Assembly (NCBI RefSeq): GCF_000953715.1
Contig: NZ_LN824141.1
Span: 1,676,501 to 1,740,500 of the forward strand
Direction: 5' to 3'
Length of the DNA stretch: 64,000 nucleotides
Origin: Defluviitoga tunisiensis
Lineage (GTDB): Bacteria; Thermotogota; Thermotogae; Petrotogales; Petrotogaceae
In this document: positions 1 through 7,363 of the stretch, one piece after another
Numbering within the stretch: position 1 is the stretch's first letter
How the letters are laid out: each line of letters starts with the position of its first letter
The notes under the pieces: model-generated
Databases searched by the model: none
The model's input: the letters and a program-made list of their open reading frames with translations, nothing else
Told to the model about the DNA's origin: nothing
Made by a program: the position numbers and the translations under genes

Positions 1-2
1 CA

Positions 3-506
3 GAATCTGCTGGTGCAGATTATATTATAATTCATGGGCGAACAAGGAATCAATTCTATTCAGGCAAAACGGATAAATCTATCTTCAAAAAAATTAAAAA
101 GATTGTTAAAATACCAGTTGGAGCTAGTGGAGATGTGTTTACTCTAAAAGATTATGAAGAATATATTAATAATTATTGTGCAGACTTTGTTTTAGTAGCT
201 AGAGGTGCAATAGGTAACCCTTGGATTTTTTTGAAAAGAAATTATATACCTTCTCTTGAAGAACGAATTAAGACTTGTTTAGAACATTTACAACTTTCTA
301 TTGAATTTTACAAAAATGAAGTTTATGCTGTAAAAAAATTCAGAAAAATATTGATAAAATACTTTACGGGAATAGCAGGAGTAACAGAAATAAAAAGAAA
401 GATCTTTACCACAATCTCTTACAAAGAGGTAGAAGATCTTTTATATACCAACCTTCTCAACATAAATATTTCTTTAAGCTCTTTCATCAAAAAGAATTCC
501 TTCTAG
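3..506 (+). CDS. dus: tRNA-dihydrouridine synthase, C-terminal part (5' end outside window)
   Basis: Reduces uridines in the tRNA D-loop to dihydrouridine with FMN. The frame is open from base 3, with no start inside the window, so only the C-terminal 167 or so residues are present. Visible are the HGRTRNQFYSG motif of the Dus TIM barrel, then IPVGASGDV (family usually I-x-NGD) and the FMN phosphate-binding stretch VARGAIGNPWIF, followed by the helical C-terminal domain. ASGDV in place of the usual NGDI is a small deviation. The 3' end overlaps the convergent flaG gene by about 33 bases. Family is clear; which Dus subfamily cannot be told from this fragment. Confidence 0.9.
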   Translation, partial: ESAGADYIIIHGRTRNQFYSGKTDKSIFKKIKKIVKIPVGASGDVFTLKDYEEYINNYCADFVLVARGAIGNPWIFLKRNYIPSLEERIKTCLEHLQLSIEFYKNEVYAVKKFRKILIKYFTGIAGVTEIKRKIFTTISYKEVEDLLYTNLLNINISLSSFIKKNSF

Positions 507-863
507 TTCGTTCAAAGCCCTAGCAAGTTTTAGGGATACTTCAGGAGGAATTTGCCTAATGATCCTTTCGGTTTCACGTTCAATTATTTTAATAATCAAA
601 ATGTCTAAATCTCTATCAATTTCAAAATGCGCCTCACCTTTAAAAATTTGTGACAATTTTTCTAATCTTTGTTCTATAATTTTTGAAATTTGATCTAATT
701 CTTCTGAAGAAACTGTTGCTTCTCTAGTTTGTTCGTCCAAATTTTCAACCATCGGATCTTTCGGATAACCTAATAATAGGTCCCTGTTTTTATTAATAAT
801 AAAATCTATGTTTTCATTTTTTAAATTAAAACTTCCCCCTACGTTTGGAATTTCCATAGCCAT
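474..863 (-). CDS. flaG: Flagellar protein FlaG
   Basis: 129-residue protein of the FlaG family, small proteins encoded near flagellin and cap genes that influence filament length. The N-terminal half is polar and disordered-looking. The C-terminal half holds the FlaG signature: FEIDRDLDILIIKIIERETERIIRQIPPE is present at about residues 80-108 and is followed by an amphipathic helix with LARALNELEGILFDE. A GGAGG site lies just upstream; the start may be residue 1 or residue 3 (both ATG). It is the last gene of the leftward run from queA, and it overlaps the end of dus convergently. With fliS at 19.5 kb this points to a flagellated organism, although no other flagellar structural gene is in the window. 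Confidence 0.85.
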   Translation of the reverse strand: MAMEIPNVGGSFNLKNENIDFIINKNRDLLLGYPKDPMVENLDEQTREATVSSEELDQISKIIEQRLEKLSQIFKGEAHFEIDRDLDILIIKIIERETERIIRQIPPEVSLKLARALNELEGILFDERA

Positions 864-942
864 CTCCCCTCCAACTATGAAGATATCAAATCTATAATTT
901 TTATCGACTATATTTTAATAAACTTTAATATTTATTATTTAA

Positions 943-1971
943 TCAAATGATAAACATAGCATCTCCAAAAGAAAAAAAACGATATCTTTTTTCAATCGCA
1001 ACTTTATAAGCGTTCATTATATAATCATAACCTGCAAAAGCTGAAACTAAAAAAAGTAAAGAAGATTTTGGTAAATGAAAATTTGTTATCAATGAATCAA
1101 CAATTCTAAATTCAAAAGGAGGATAAATATACAGTTTTGTTTTACCAACTAACTTATCAGGTTCTAAAGCTATAGATTCTAGAGTCCTTACTACTGTAGT
1201 TCCTACAGCAATAACTTTCTTTCCTTTAGCCTTTGTTCTAGCAATTTTCTCTAATACATCTTTGGAAACGCTATAATATTCTTCATGTATATTATATTGC
1301 CTTATATCGTTTTCTTTTACTGGCCTGAAAGTTCCCAAACCTACATGTAAAGTAATTTCTGCTATATTTACTCCATTTTTTCCTTGCAATTCTTCTAATA
1401 AATCTTGAGTAAAATGTAATCCGGCTGTCGGTGCAGCTACAGCACCTTCATATTTTGCGTACTCGGTTTGATATTGATTTGGATCATCTAAATGTTTTTT
1501 TATGTATGGAGGTAATGGAATCTGACCGATTTTATAAATTTTAGAATAGAAATTAGAATCTTTAAATTCTAAAATCCTTGTTCCATCTTCTAGATGTTCT
1601 AATACTTCACATACTATATTGTCTGGAAATAGAAGTATATTCCCTTTCTTGATTTTAGAACCAGGTTTTACAAGGGCTTTCCATATGTTTTGACTACCAT
1701 TTCTTTCTAACAAAAGAACCTCTACATTAGCTCCAGTTTCTTTTTTACCTAATAATCTTGCTGGTATAACTTTTGTATTATTTATTACCAAAAGATCTCC
1801 AGGTTGCAAATAATTTTTAATATCTTTAAATATTTTGTGGTCTATGCTTCTTTTTGCTCTATCTAAAACCATTAACCTACACATATCCCTTGGTTCAACT
1901 GGTTCCTGAGCAATTAATTCTTCAGGTAATTGATAATCATATTTCTCTAGATTGAAAATATTTTCACTCAT
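943..1971 (-). CDS. queA: S-adenosylmethionine:tRNA ribosyltransferase-isomerase QueA
   Basis: Transfers and isomerises the ribosyl group of SAM to preQ1 at position 34 of tRNA, giving epoxyqueuosine (queuosine pathway, cytoplasm). 342 residues is the normal length. Signature segments: YDYQLPEELIAQEP at the N-terminus, LVINNTKVIPARL near residue 60, the YEGAVAAPTAGLHFT motif near residue 175, HVGLGTFRPV near 210 and TNFHLPKSSLL near 297. The ATG has GGAGG about 10 bases upstream and overlaps the stop of the upstream NYN gene by 8 bases, so the two are translationally coupled. Other queuosine genes are not in the window. Confidence 0.96.
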   Translation of the reverse strand: MSENIFNLEKYDYQLPEELIAQEPVEPRDMCRLMVLDRAKRSIDHKIFKDIKNYLQPGDLLVINNTKVIPARLLGKKETGANVEVLLLERNGSQNIWKALVKPGSKIKKGNILLFPDNIVCEVLEHLEDGTRILEFKDSNFYSKIYKIGQIPLPPYIKKHLDDPNQYQTEYAKYEGAVAAPTAGLHFTQDLLEELQGKNGVNIAEITLHVGLGTFRPVKENDIRQYNIHEEYYSVSKDVLEKIARTKAKGKKVIAVGTTVVRTLESIALEPDKLVGKTKLYIYPPFEFRIVDSLITNFHLPKSSLLFLVSAFAGYDYIMNAYKVAIEKRYRFFSFGDAMFII

Positions 1972-2962
1972 CTATAAACCTCCGCAAATCTAATAGTTTA
2001 TTTTCATCGAACTCATATTCTTCAAATTTATCATCAGAAATCATGTAATAATCTAATTTATTACTTAAGTAAACAATTAGTTTATCAGCTGGTGACTCAA
2101 AATAAACGCGCTTTTTTTGAGATAATTTGCTTAATACATCTCGATCTTCTTGATCTCTCAAAATATATTCAATATTTCTATCAAAAACTATGAAACAGGG
2201 AAAAAATGTTGTATCAACCGTATATAAATTGTCTAACAAATTTAATAAAATATCTATCTTATTTATGTTATTATGCCTTATAACATTGCTTCCATCAACA
2301 ACAACACCTTTTGTTTTTTTTGAGTTCAAAAGTTTATAGTGATAAAATGAAATGTTTTTTAATTGAATCTCAATTAATTGTTTTTCATAAGGGCTTAAGG
2401 CTTGAACAATATCAAATATATTATTGAAAAGTGAAATAGAAGTCTCTAAAGGATCTATACTCAAAATTTCATCTAATAAATTTTGTACAAAGGGTGTTTT
2501 TGTATCTAAAGGTATATAAGTCATCAAAGAATATAAATCAATATAATCTCTAAAATTTAATCTTTTTAAAATTACTTTTGGGTCATAAAATTCAACCCCA
2601 TATTTATTCAGTTTTTTATTATACCCTCCTGGAGGATACTTTTTTGGAAACATTAAAAACTTTAAGTTATCAGTAGTTTCTTCATCTAATTTGTAATATT
2701 TTCTAAGATCATCAAACCTATTATCTTTAGGTTTCTCTAAAATATGCAGAACTAGAAATTGAAAGTCATTTATATGTTTTCTTGAAATTTTCATTTCTGC
2801 ATCATTTCCCAACACTCTATATATCCAAAACATTTTTCTTTCATTTAATTCACGTGGAGTTAAAATAATTTTGTTTGCTTTTTCGATTAATTTTCTCGTT
2901 TTCAAACTATGTTTTTTATAATCGCTTTCAGAAATTACATTAATTATTCTTTGCAACGACAC
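1964..2962 (-). CDS. Protein with C-terminal NYN/Zc3h12a-like ribonuclease domain
   Basis: 332 residues. The last 120 residues look like a NYN/PIN-type nuclease domain: VVVDGSNVIRHNN near residue 221 (first metal aspartate, N next), then FIVFDRN near 257, the SPADKLIVYLSNK segment near 292 and YYMISDDKFEEY near 308, giving the usual spread of acidic residues. The first 200 residues are mainly helical and polar and I do not recognise them. Start is GTG (2962), three bases after the tsaE stop; a TTG two codons on is an alternative. It sits between tsaE and queA, both tRNA-modification genes, so an RNA substrate is plausible, but that is inference. Confidence 0.7.
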   Translation of the reverse strand: MSLQRIINVISESDYKKHSLKTRKLIEKANKIILTPRELNERKMFWIYRVLGNDAEMKISRKHINDFQFLVLHILEKPKDNRFDDLRKYYKLDEETTDNLKFLMFPKKYPPGGYNKKLNKYGVEFYDPKVILKRLNFRDYIDLYSLMTYIPLDTKTPFVQNLLDEILSIDPLETSISLFNNIFDIVQALSPYEKQLIEIQLKNISFYHYKLLNSKKTKGVVVDGSNVIRHNNINKIDILLNLLDNLYTVDTTFFPCFIVFDRNIEYILRDQEDRDVLSKLSQKKRVYFESPADKLIVYLSNKLDYYMISDDKFEEYEFDENKLLDLRRFIDE

Positions 2963-2964
2963 TG

Positions 2965-3441
2965 CTAAACCACCCTAAATTTTTTAGTTATTTCTTGCTC
3001 AAACAACTGGTACCGTGGTCCTTTTCCCTCAATAGTTATATCACGAAAATTAATATCTTCATTATATGACAAATATATATTTAAACTTTCATCAGGAGTT
3101 AAATAACCTAACTTATCTGCCCATTCTATTATATATACTCCTGTGAGGTCAGAAAAAATGTCTAAATATTCAATCTCGCTTACATCATTAAGTCTGTAAA
3201 GATCTATGTGATAGACAGTTGGTTTAGTATCATATACTTTTATTAAAGAAAAAGTAGGACTAGTAACTACAATCTCTTTATTAGCTAAACCATTTATTAT
3301 TAATGATGCAATAGTAGTTTTTCCAGTGCCTAAATCTCCAAAGAGCAATATTTTAGCACCAGGAAATAAATTTTCAGATATGAACTTTCCCATTTTAGTT
3401 AACTCTTCAAGACTAACTTTCTGATAATAAACTATACTCAA
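2965..3441 (-). CDS. tsaE: tRNA threonylcarbamoyladenosine biosynthesis ATPase TsaE
   Basis: Partner ATPase of TsaD/TsaB in making the t6A modification of ANN-decoding tRNAs. 158 residues, normal size. Walker A is GDLGTGKTT near residue 36, SPTFSLI near 61 and the HIDLYRL segment near 78 are family hallmarks, and IIEWADKLGYL follows near 104. Start is TTG with GAGAGGAG just upstream. The gene is followed after 2 bases by the NYN-domain gene. TsaD is encoded separately at 30.8 kb. Confidence 0.94.
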   Translation of the reverse strand: MSIVYYQKVSLEELTKMGKFISENLFPGAKILLFGDLGTGKTTIASLIINGLANKEIVVTSPTFSLIKVYDTKPTVYHIDLYRLNDVSEIEYLDIFSDLTGVYIIEWADKLGYLTPDESLNIYLSYNEDINFRDITIEGKGPRYQLFEQEITKKFRVV

Positions 3442-3540
3442 TTCTCCTCTCTTTCATATTATCGGAAACCAATATTTTGAGATATTCTCTTTTTTGATTA
3501 ACCATTTTTACGGAAGGATTTATAAAAATATATATCATAT

Positions 3541-4719
3541 CTACTCGCTTTGGATTTCTCCTGCTTTTACCAAAGCAAATTTGGCTAGTGGAGGACCTAT
3601 CAGTTCATAAATAATTACTGCTGCCAAAATAACGGTTCTTATCTCATCTCCATAAGGAGCTGGTAAAATTCTTTGAGCAACCATTGATAATCCTATTGCA
3701 ACCCCAGCTTGGGGCAAAAGCGCAAAACCTAAATAATTTCTTACTGTTTTTGGACTTTTAGCTGCAGCTGCACCCAAATATCCTCCCAACATTTTTCCTA
3801 CTGCTCTAAGTACTACATATGCAATTCCAATTAATCCAACTGATTTTAAAATTGATAAATTTAGCTCAACTCCTGATATTGTGAAAAACAGTACTAATAA
3901 AGGAGGAGTAAAATGTTCGATAACAGTAAAAACCCGTTTATTGTGAGGCAAAATATTTGTTAATGTAGTTCCTAACATCATACAAGATAATAAGGATGAA
4001 AAATTAAATTGTATAGATAAGCCCGTTGTTAAGAAAATAAATGCAATAATTACGGACAATAATTCATCTTCACCCTTCACTTTTTTTGATATCCACGCGA
4101 GTATAAAACCCATAAAAAACCCTAAAGCTAATGCACCAATGATTTCAAAAATAGGTGAGAGAATTAATGAAGCCAGCGATACAGATTCAACGCCCTCTAA
4201 TAATATTTTTGCGATCGCTGAAGCAATTCCAAAGATCATAATACAAACAGCATCGTCCATTGCAACAACTGGCAACAATGTATCAACCAATGGGCCTTTA
4301 GCATTGTATTGCTTAACAACCATTAAAGTAGCTGCAGGAGCAGTTGCTGAACCTATTGCCCCCAATACTATACTTAAGTGCACAGGTTGTCTAAAAATGA
4401 AAATCATACCTAGGGTTACGCATAGAGTAGCCCCTATAGCCTCCAAAAAGGTTATTAAAACCACACCTTTTCCGATTTTTTTTAAATGTTCTATATTTAA
4501 TTCACTTCCAATACTATAAGCAATAAAAGCCAATGCTGCCTCGGATATAATAGAAAAACTTCCAACAACATCTCTTGGAATAATGCCTAAGACAGAAGGC
4601 CCTATCAACAAACCACCTAGTAAATATCCTGTAACATTAGGCAGTTTGAGCAACCTAATTACTTTTGCCATAACTAATCCAGTCAATAAAATAACTGAGA
4701 CATAAAATAGCATATGCAT
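3541..4719 (-). CDS. Cation:proton antiporter, CPA2 (Kef/NapA-like) membrane domain
   Basis: 392 residues, almost wholly hydrophobic, with about 11-13 predicted membrane segments. The N-terminus LLKLPNVTGYLLGGLLIGPSVLG is typical of monovalent cation:proton antiporter-2 proteins. AIGSATAPAATLMVV and AMDDAVCIMIFGIA (residues 120-160) carry the paired acidic/ATAPA region used for ion exchange in this family. There is no C-terminal TrkA-N domain, so it is the membrane part only. It follows the PII-like gene by about 10 bases, and such pairing suggests that the small protein gates it. Ion preference (sodium or potassium) cannot be read from sequence. Confidence 0.85.
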   Translation of the reverse strand: MHMLFYVSVILLTGLVMAKVIRLLKLPNVTGYLLGGLLIGPSVLGIIPRDVVGSFSIISEAALAFIAYSIGSELNIEHLKKIGKGVVLITFLEAIGATLCVTLGMIFIFRQPVHLSIVLGAIGSATAPAATLMVVKQYNAKGPLVDTLLPVVAMDDAVCIMIFGIASAIAKILLEGVESVSLASLILSPIFEIIGALALGFFMGFILAWISKKVKGEDELLSVIIAFIFLTTGLSIQFNFSSLLSCMMLGTTLTNILPHNKRVFTVIEHFTPPLLVLFFTISGVELNLSILKSVGLIGIAYVVLRAVGKMLGGYLGAAAAKSPKTVRNYLGFALLPQAGVAIGLSMVAQRILPAPYGDEIRTVILAAVIIYELIGPPLAKFALVKAGEIQSE

Positions 4720-4729
4720 AGTTGTTTGA

Positions 4730-5077
4730 TCAACTCCCCTGTATATTCAAACTTTCAAAATGATTTACCGGTATAGTAAACATTACCCCTACGTTTTCTC
4801 CGTTAATTTCGCTAGACACTTTTCTAACACATTCCATAGCTAGAGGTACTTTTTCATCTGGCAGTACTATAAAAATAGTTTTATTAAAAGGTCTATTCTC
4901 TCCTAAGATTGTCCTTAAAGATCCGAATAATAAAGAATTAGGGTAAAAATCCACCAATGTCTTTGCCATGCCAGAGCTATCAATAATTGTACCGGTAACA
5001 ATGTTATTATTACTTAATTCGAGTAATAAATCATTTAATTTCTCTATCCTATTTAAAACAATGACAAGCATCTGCAT
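4730..5077 (-). CDS. PII-like small signalling protein next to antiporter
   Basis: About 115 residues if started at the ATG at 5077, which has GGGAGGT well placed upstream; a longer start at 5092 would swallow that site. The pattern is MLVIVLNRIEKLNDLLLEL (beta-alpha), IVTGTIIDSSGMAK (loop), IFIVLPDEKVPLAMECVRKV (beta-alpha), then GVMFTIPVNHFE (beta), as in the ferredoxin-like fold of GlnB/PII-like proteins. The tyrosine T-loop and signature of true GlnB are missing. Members of this superfamily often sit beside the transporter they control, and here the next gene is the CPA2 antiporter. Function as regulator is inference; the ligand is unknown. Confidence 0.6.
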   Translation of the reverse strand: MQMLVIVLNRIEKLNDLLLELSNNNIVTGTIIDSSGMAKTLVDFYPNSLLFGSLRTILGENRPFNKTIFIVLPDEKVPLAMECVRKVSSEINGENVGVMFTIPVNHFESLNIQGS

Positions 5078-5081
5078 AAAA

Positions 5082-5747
5082 TTACCTCCCAAACCCTTTT
5101 ATATAAAAATTACATTGTTTCTGTAAAAAACATTCTGTACAAATAGGTTTATTTTTACACAGTTCCTTTGAATGTTTAACAATAAGGGCGTGAAATTCAT
5201 TATATAGTTTTTCATCTTGTTCTAACATATTTTCGAAAAAATTTTGTATTTCATCGTAATTATCAGATAATTCAAATCCCAATCTATTAAAAAATCTTTT
5301 CGTATACGAATCTACAACAAAAACTGGATAATTAAAAGCATACAATAAAATTGAGTCTGCTGTTTCCTTACCTATTCCTTTAATATTTAACAGTTCTCTA
5401 CGAAGCTCCGTATAACTTTTCTCCCTAATATTTGAATATTCAAAATCATATGCTTTTAACCATTCCAAAAAATTTTTAATTCTTTCACTTTTTAGGTTAT
5501 AAAAACCAGATGATTTAATTATTTTAGCTAATTCATTTTTCTCTAATTCATATAATTTGTTTGGATTCATTAGATTATTTTGTTTGATATTATGGATAGA
5601 CTTTTCAACATTCTTCCAGGTTGTATTTTGAGTTAATATAGCTCCTATAGTAACTTCAAACCAATTGTCTGCAGGCCACCAATGTTGGGGACCATAAAAG
5701 TGGTACAATTTTTCATATATTAATAACAGCTTTTCTTTTTTTGTCAA
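5082..5747 (-). CDS. HhH-GPD DNA glycosylase, endonuclease III/MagIII-like
   Basis: About 221 residues. FYGPQHWWPADNWFEVTIGAILTQNTTWKNV near residues 16-45 resembles the N-terminus of MagIII-type 3-methyladenine glycosylases more than classical Nth. The helix-hairpin-helix is LLNIKGIGKETADSILLYA. The position of the Nth catalytic lysine (GVGRKTAN in Nth) is a glutamate here, while the aspartate in VVDSYTKRF is kept, so a monofunctional glycosylase is expected. Four C-terminal cysteines, C-x5-C-x2-C-x5-C, could bind a 4Fe-4S cluster. Start chosen is TTG at 5747 with GGGAGA upstream; it overlaps the stop of the dehydrogenase gene as TTGA. Confidence 0.78.
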   Translation of the reverse strand: MTKKEKLLLIYEKLYHFYGPQHWWPADNWFEVTIGAILTQNTTWKNVEKSIHNIKQNNLMNPNKLYELEKNELAKIIKSSGFYNLKSERIKNFLEWLKAYDFEYSNIREKSYTELRRELLNIKGIGKETADSILLYAFNYPVFVVDSYTKRFFNRLGFELSDNYDEIQNFFENMLEQDEKLYNEFHALIVKHSKELCKNKPICTECFLQKQCNFYIKGFGR

Positions 5748-6712
5748 TTTTTCTCCCAAACCAGATGGTCTGGTTTCTCTCCATTCAATGATTGAATAAC
5801 ATCTTTTGCAACCATTAATGACATTTTACTACGTGTCTCATAACTTGCACTTCCAATATGTGGAGTTAAGATAACATTGTTCAATTTGAACAAATCCTCG
5901 CAAATTATTGGCTCATTTTCATAAACGTCAAGAGCAGCTCCAGCAATTTCGTTATTTTTAAGTTTTTGGCATAATGCCTTCTCATCTATTACAGGACCTC
6001 TTGCTGTATTAATTAAATATGCAGTTTTCTTTATAAGAGATAACCTTTTATTATCTATTAAATGATAAGTTTCCTTTGTTAATGGAACATGTAAACTAAT
6101 AAAATCCGATTTTGTTAAAACTTCTTCTAACGATAAATAAGTGGCGTGTAAACTTTTTTCAATTTCTGGTGCAACTTTATGTCTTTGATAGTAATATACT
6201 TTCATGTTAAAACCTATCGCTCTTCTTGCAACTGCTTGTCCAATATTTCCAAAACCAATAATTCCTAGAATTTTACCGTAAACATCATTACCTAAAAAGA
6301 GTTCAGGTTTCCAACCTTCAAATTTTCCTGACCTAGTAAAAGCATCTGATTCCACTATTCTTCTAGATATGGCTAACATCAAAGCCCAGGCTAAATCAGC
6401 AGTAGTTTCTGTTAAAACCCCGGGTGTATTAGTTACATATATACCTAATTCTTTTGCCTTTTCAAAATCAATATTGTTATATCCAACAGCGTAATTGGCA
6501 ACAATTTTCAACCTATCCTTCCCACTTTCCAATACATCTTTGTCAATAGTATCTGCTAACATTGTAATTAAGGCATCAAAATTAGAAGCAGCTTTTATCA
6601 ATTCATCTTTAGTTAACAATCTATCGTACGGATTAATAATAACCTCAAATTTTTCTTTCAATAAATTTAAACCCATATCAGGTATTTTATATGTCACAAA
6701 AACTTTTGCCAT
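5744..6712 (-). CDS. D-2-hydroxyacid dehydrogenase (glycerate/glyoxylate reductase-like)
   Basis: NAD(P)-dependent reduction of 2-oxoacids such as hydroxypyruvate or glyoxylate. 322 residues. The coenzyme-binding loop GIIGFGNIGQAVARRA is near residue 148. The catalytic triad of the family is visible: Arg in INTARGPVIDE near 232, Glu in VYENEP near 263, and His in ILTPHIGSAS near 281. The ATG has GGGAGG about 9 bases upstream. It is the first gene of a leftward run (dehydrogenase, HhH glycosylase, PII-like, antiporter), and a copy of the interspersed repeat lies upstream. Substrate cannot be fixed from sequence. Confidence 0.88.
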   Translation of the reverse strand: MAKVFVTYKIPDMGLNLLKEKFEVIINPYDRLLTKDELIKAASNFDALITMLADTIDKDVLESGKDRLKIVANYAVGYNNIDFEKAKELGIYVTNTPGVLTETTADLAWALMLAISRRIVESDAFTRSGKFEGWKPELFLGNDVYGKILGIIGFGNIGQAVARRAIGFNMKVYYYQRHKVAPEIEKSLHATYLSLEEVLTKSDFISLHVPLTKETYHLIDNKRLSLIKKTAYLINTARGPVIDEKALCQKLKNNEIAGAALDVYENEPIICEDLFKLNNVILTPHIGSASYETRSKMSLMVAKDVIQSLNGEKPDHLVWEKN

Positions 6713-6752
6713 TTAGTGTCCTCCCTTATAATAAAAAATACTCACTTTAAAA

Positions 6753-6950
6753 ATCCCAAAATCTTTATTATATATATGTCTTAGAATTGATTCTTTTTAC
6801 AAAATACCTCCTCAGTTCTAATCCTTACTAATTCAATTTTTTAACTTTTTTCGGTACTTGTACCGTAGGAAGGAGGAGGGCTTCACCCTGGACCAGTTAT
6901 TAATTCATAATTCTATTTTTAGAAAATTTTCATTTCTAAAGTCCTTAAAT
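6753..6950 (+). repeat. Interspersed intergenic repeat, copy A (long form)
   Basis: About 200 bases. Left module: (a)tcccaaaatc, AT-rich stretch with tatatatat, gtcttagaat, then tttttacaaaatacctcc. Core: the palindrome CGGTACTTGTACCG (6852-6865), a GGAGG-rich stretch, and AGGGcttcaCCCT. Right end: TTTAGAAA-attttc-ATTTCTAAA followed by gtcctta. Similar copies are at 16.68, 33.22, 40.03 and 59.61 kb. It lies 41 bases upstream of the start codon of the leftward hydroxyacid dehydrogenase gene. No open reading frame in it. Confidence 0.8.
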
Positions 6951-7363
6951 CAGAAAAGATGATTAATATACTGTTCGATAATTCTTAAAACAAAAATTAA
7001 TTTCAATCAATAAAGTTTTTCGAGAATTTTTTAACTTTTTTGTATTTATCATAGAAGCGATACTACAAATCTTTGAAAAAAACCTCATTAATTCATAAAT
7101 CGAAAACTCACAAAATACTAATGTAAAATATTTTTTAAATAAAGAACCATGCAGGTATTTGATATAATGTATTATAACAAATATTTTTTATATAATTATT
7201 TTATATATTACATTTTAATTTCTTTCTATTTTTATTTTTCTATATATATTGATTGCCCGTTCAGGGTAATTACGCACTCATGTTATTTGTGATATAATTT
7301 TTATAACTATAACTTTGTGATAACAAGCATTGTTTTGATAATTAATTGGAGGTGTATTTATTC
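6951..7363. other. Gene-free AT-rich stretch before lepA
   Basis: About 410 bases with no credible gene. It contains GGGTAATTACGCAC (7264-7277), closely matched by GGGCAATTACACAC at 40311-40324. A TATAAT box at 7293-7298 is the best -10 candidate for lepA, but no good -35 lies 17 bases upstream. The strong GGAGGTG at 7348-7354 is the lepA ribosome site. Confidence 0.5.
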
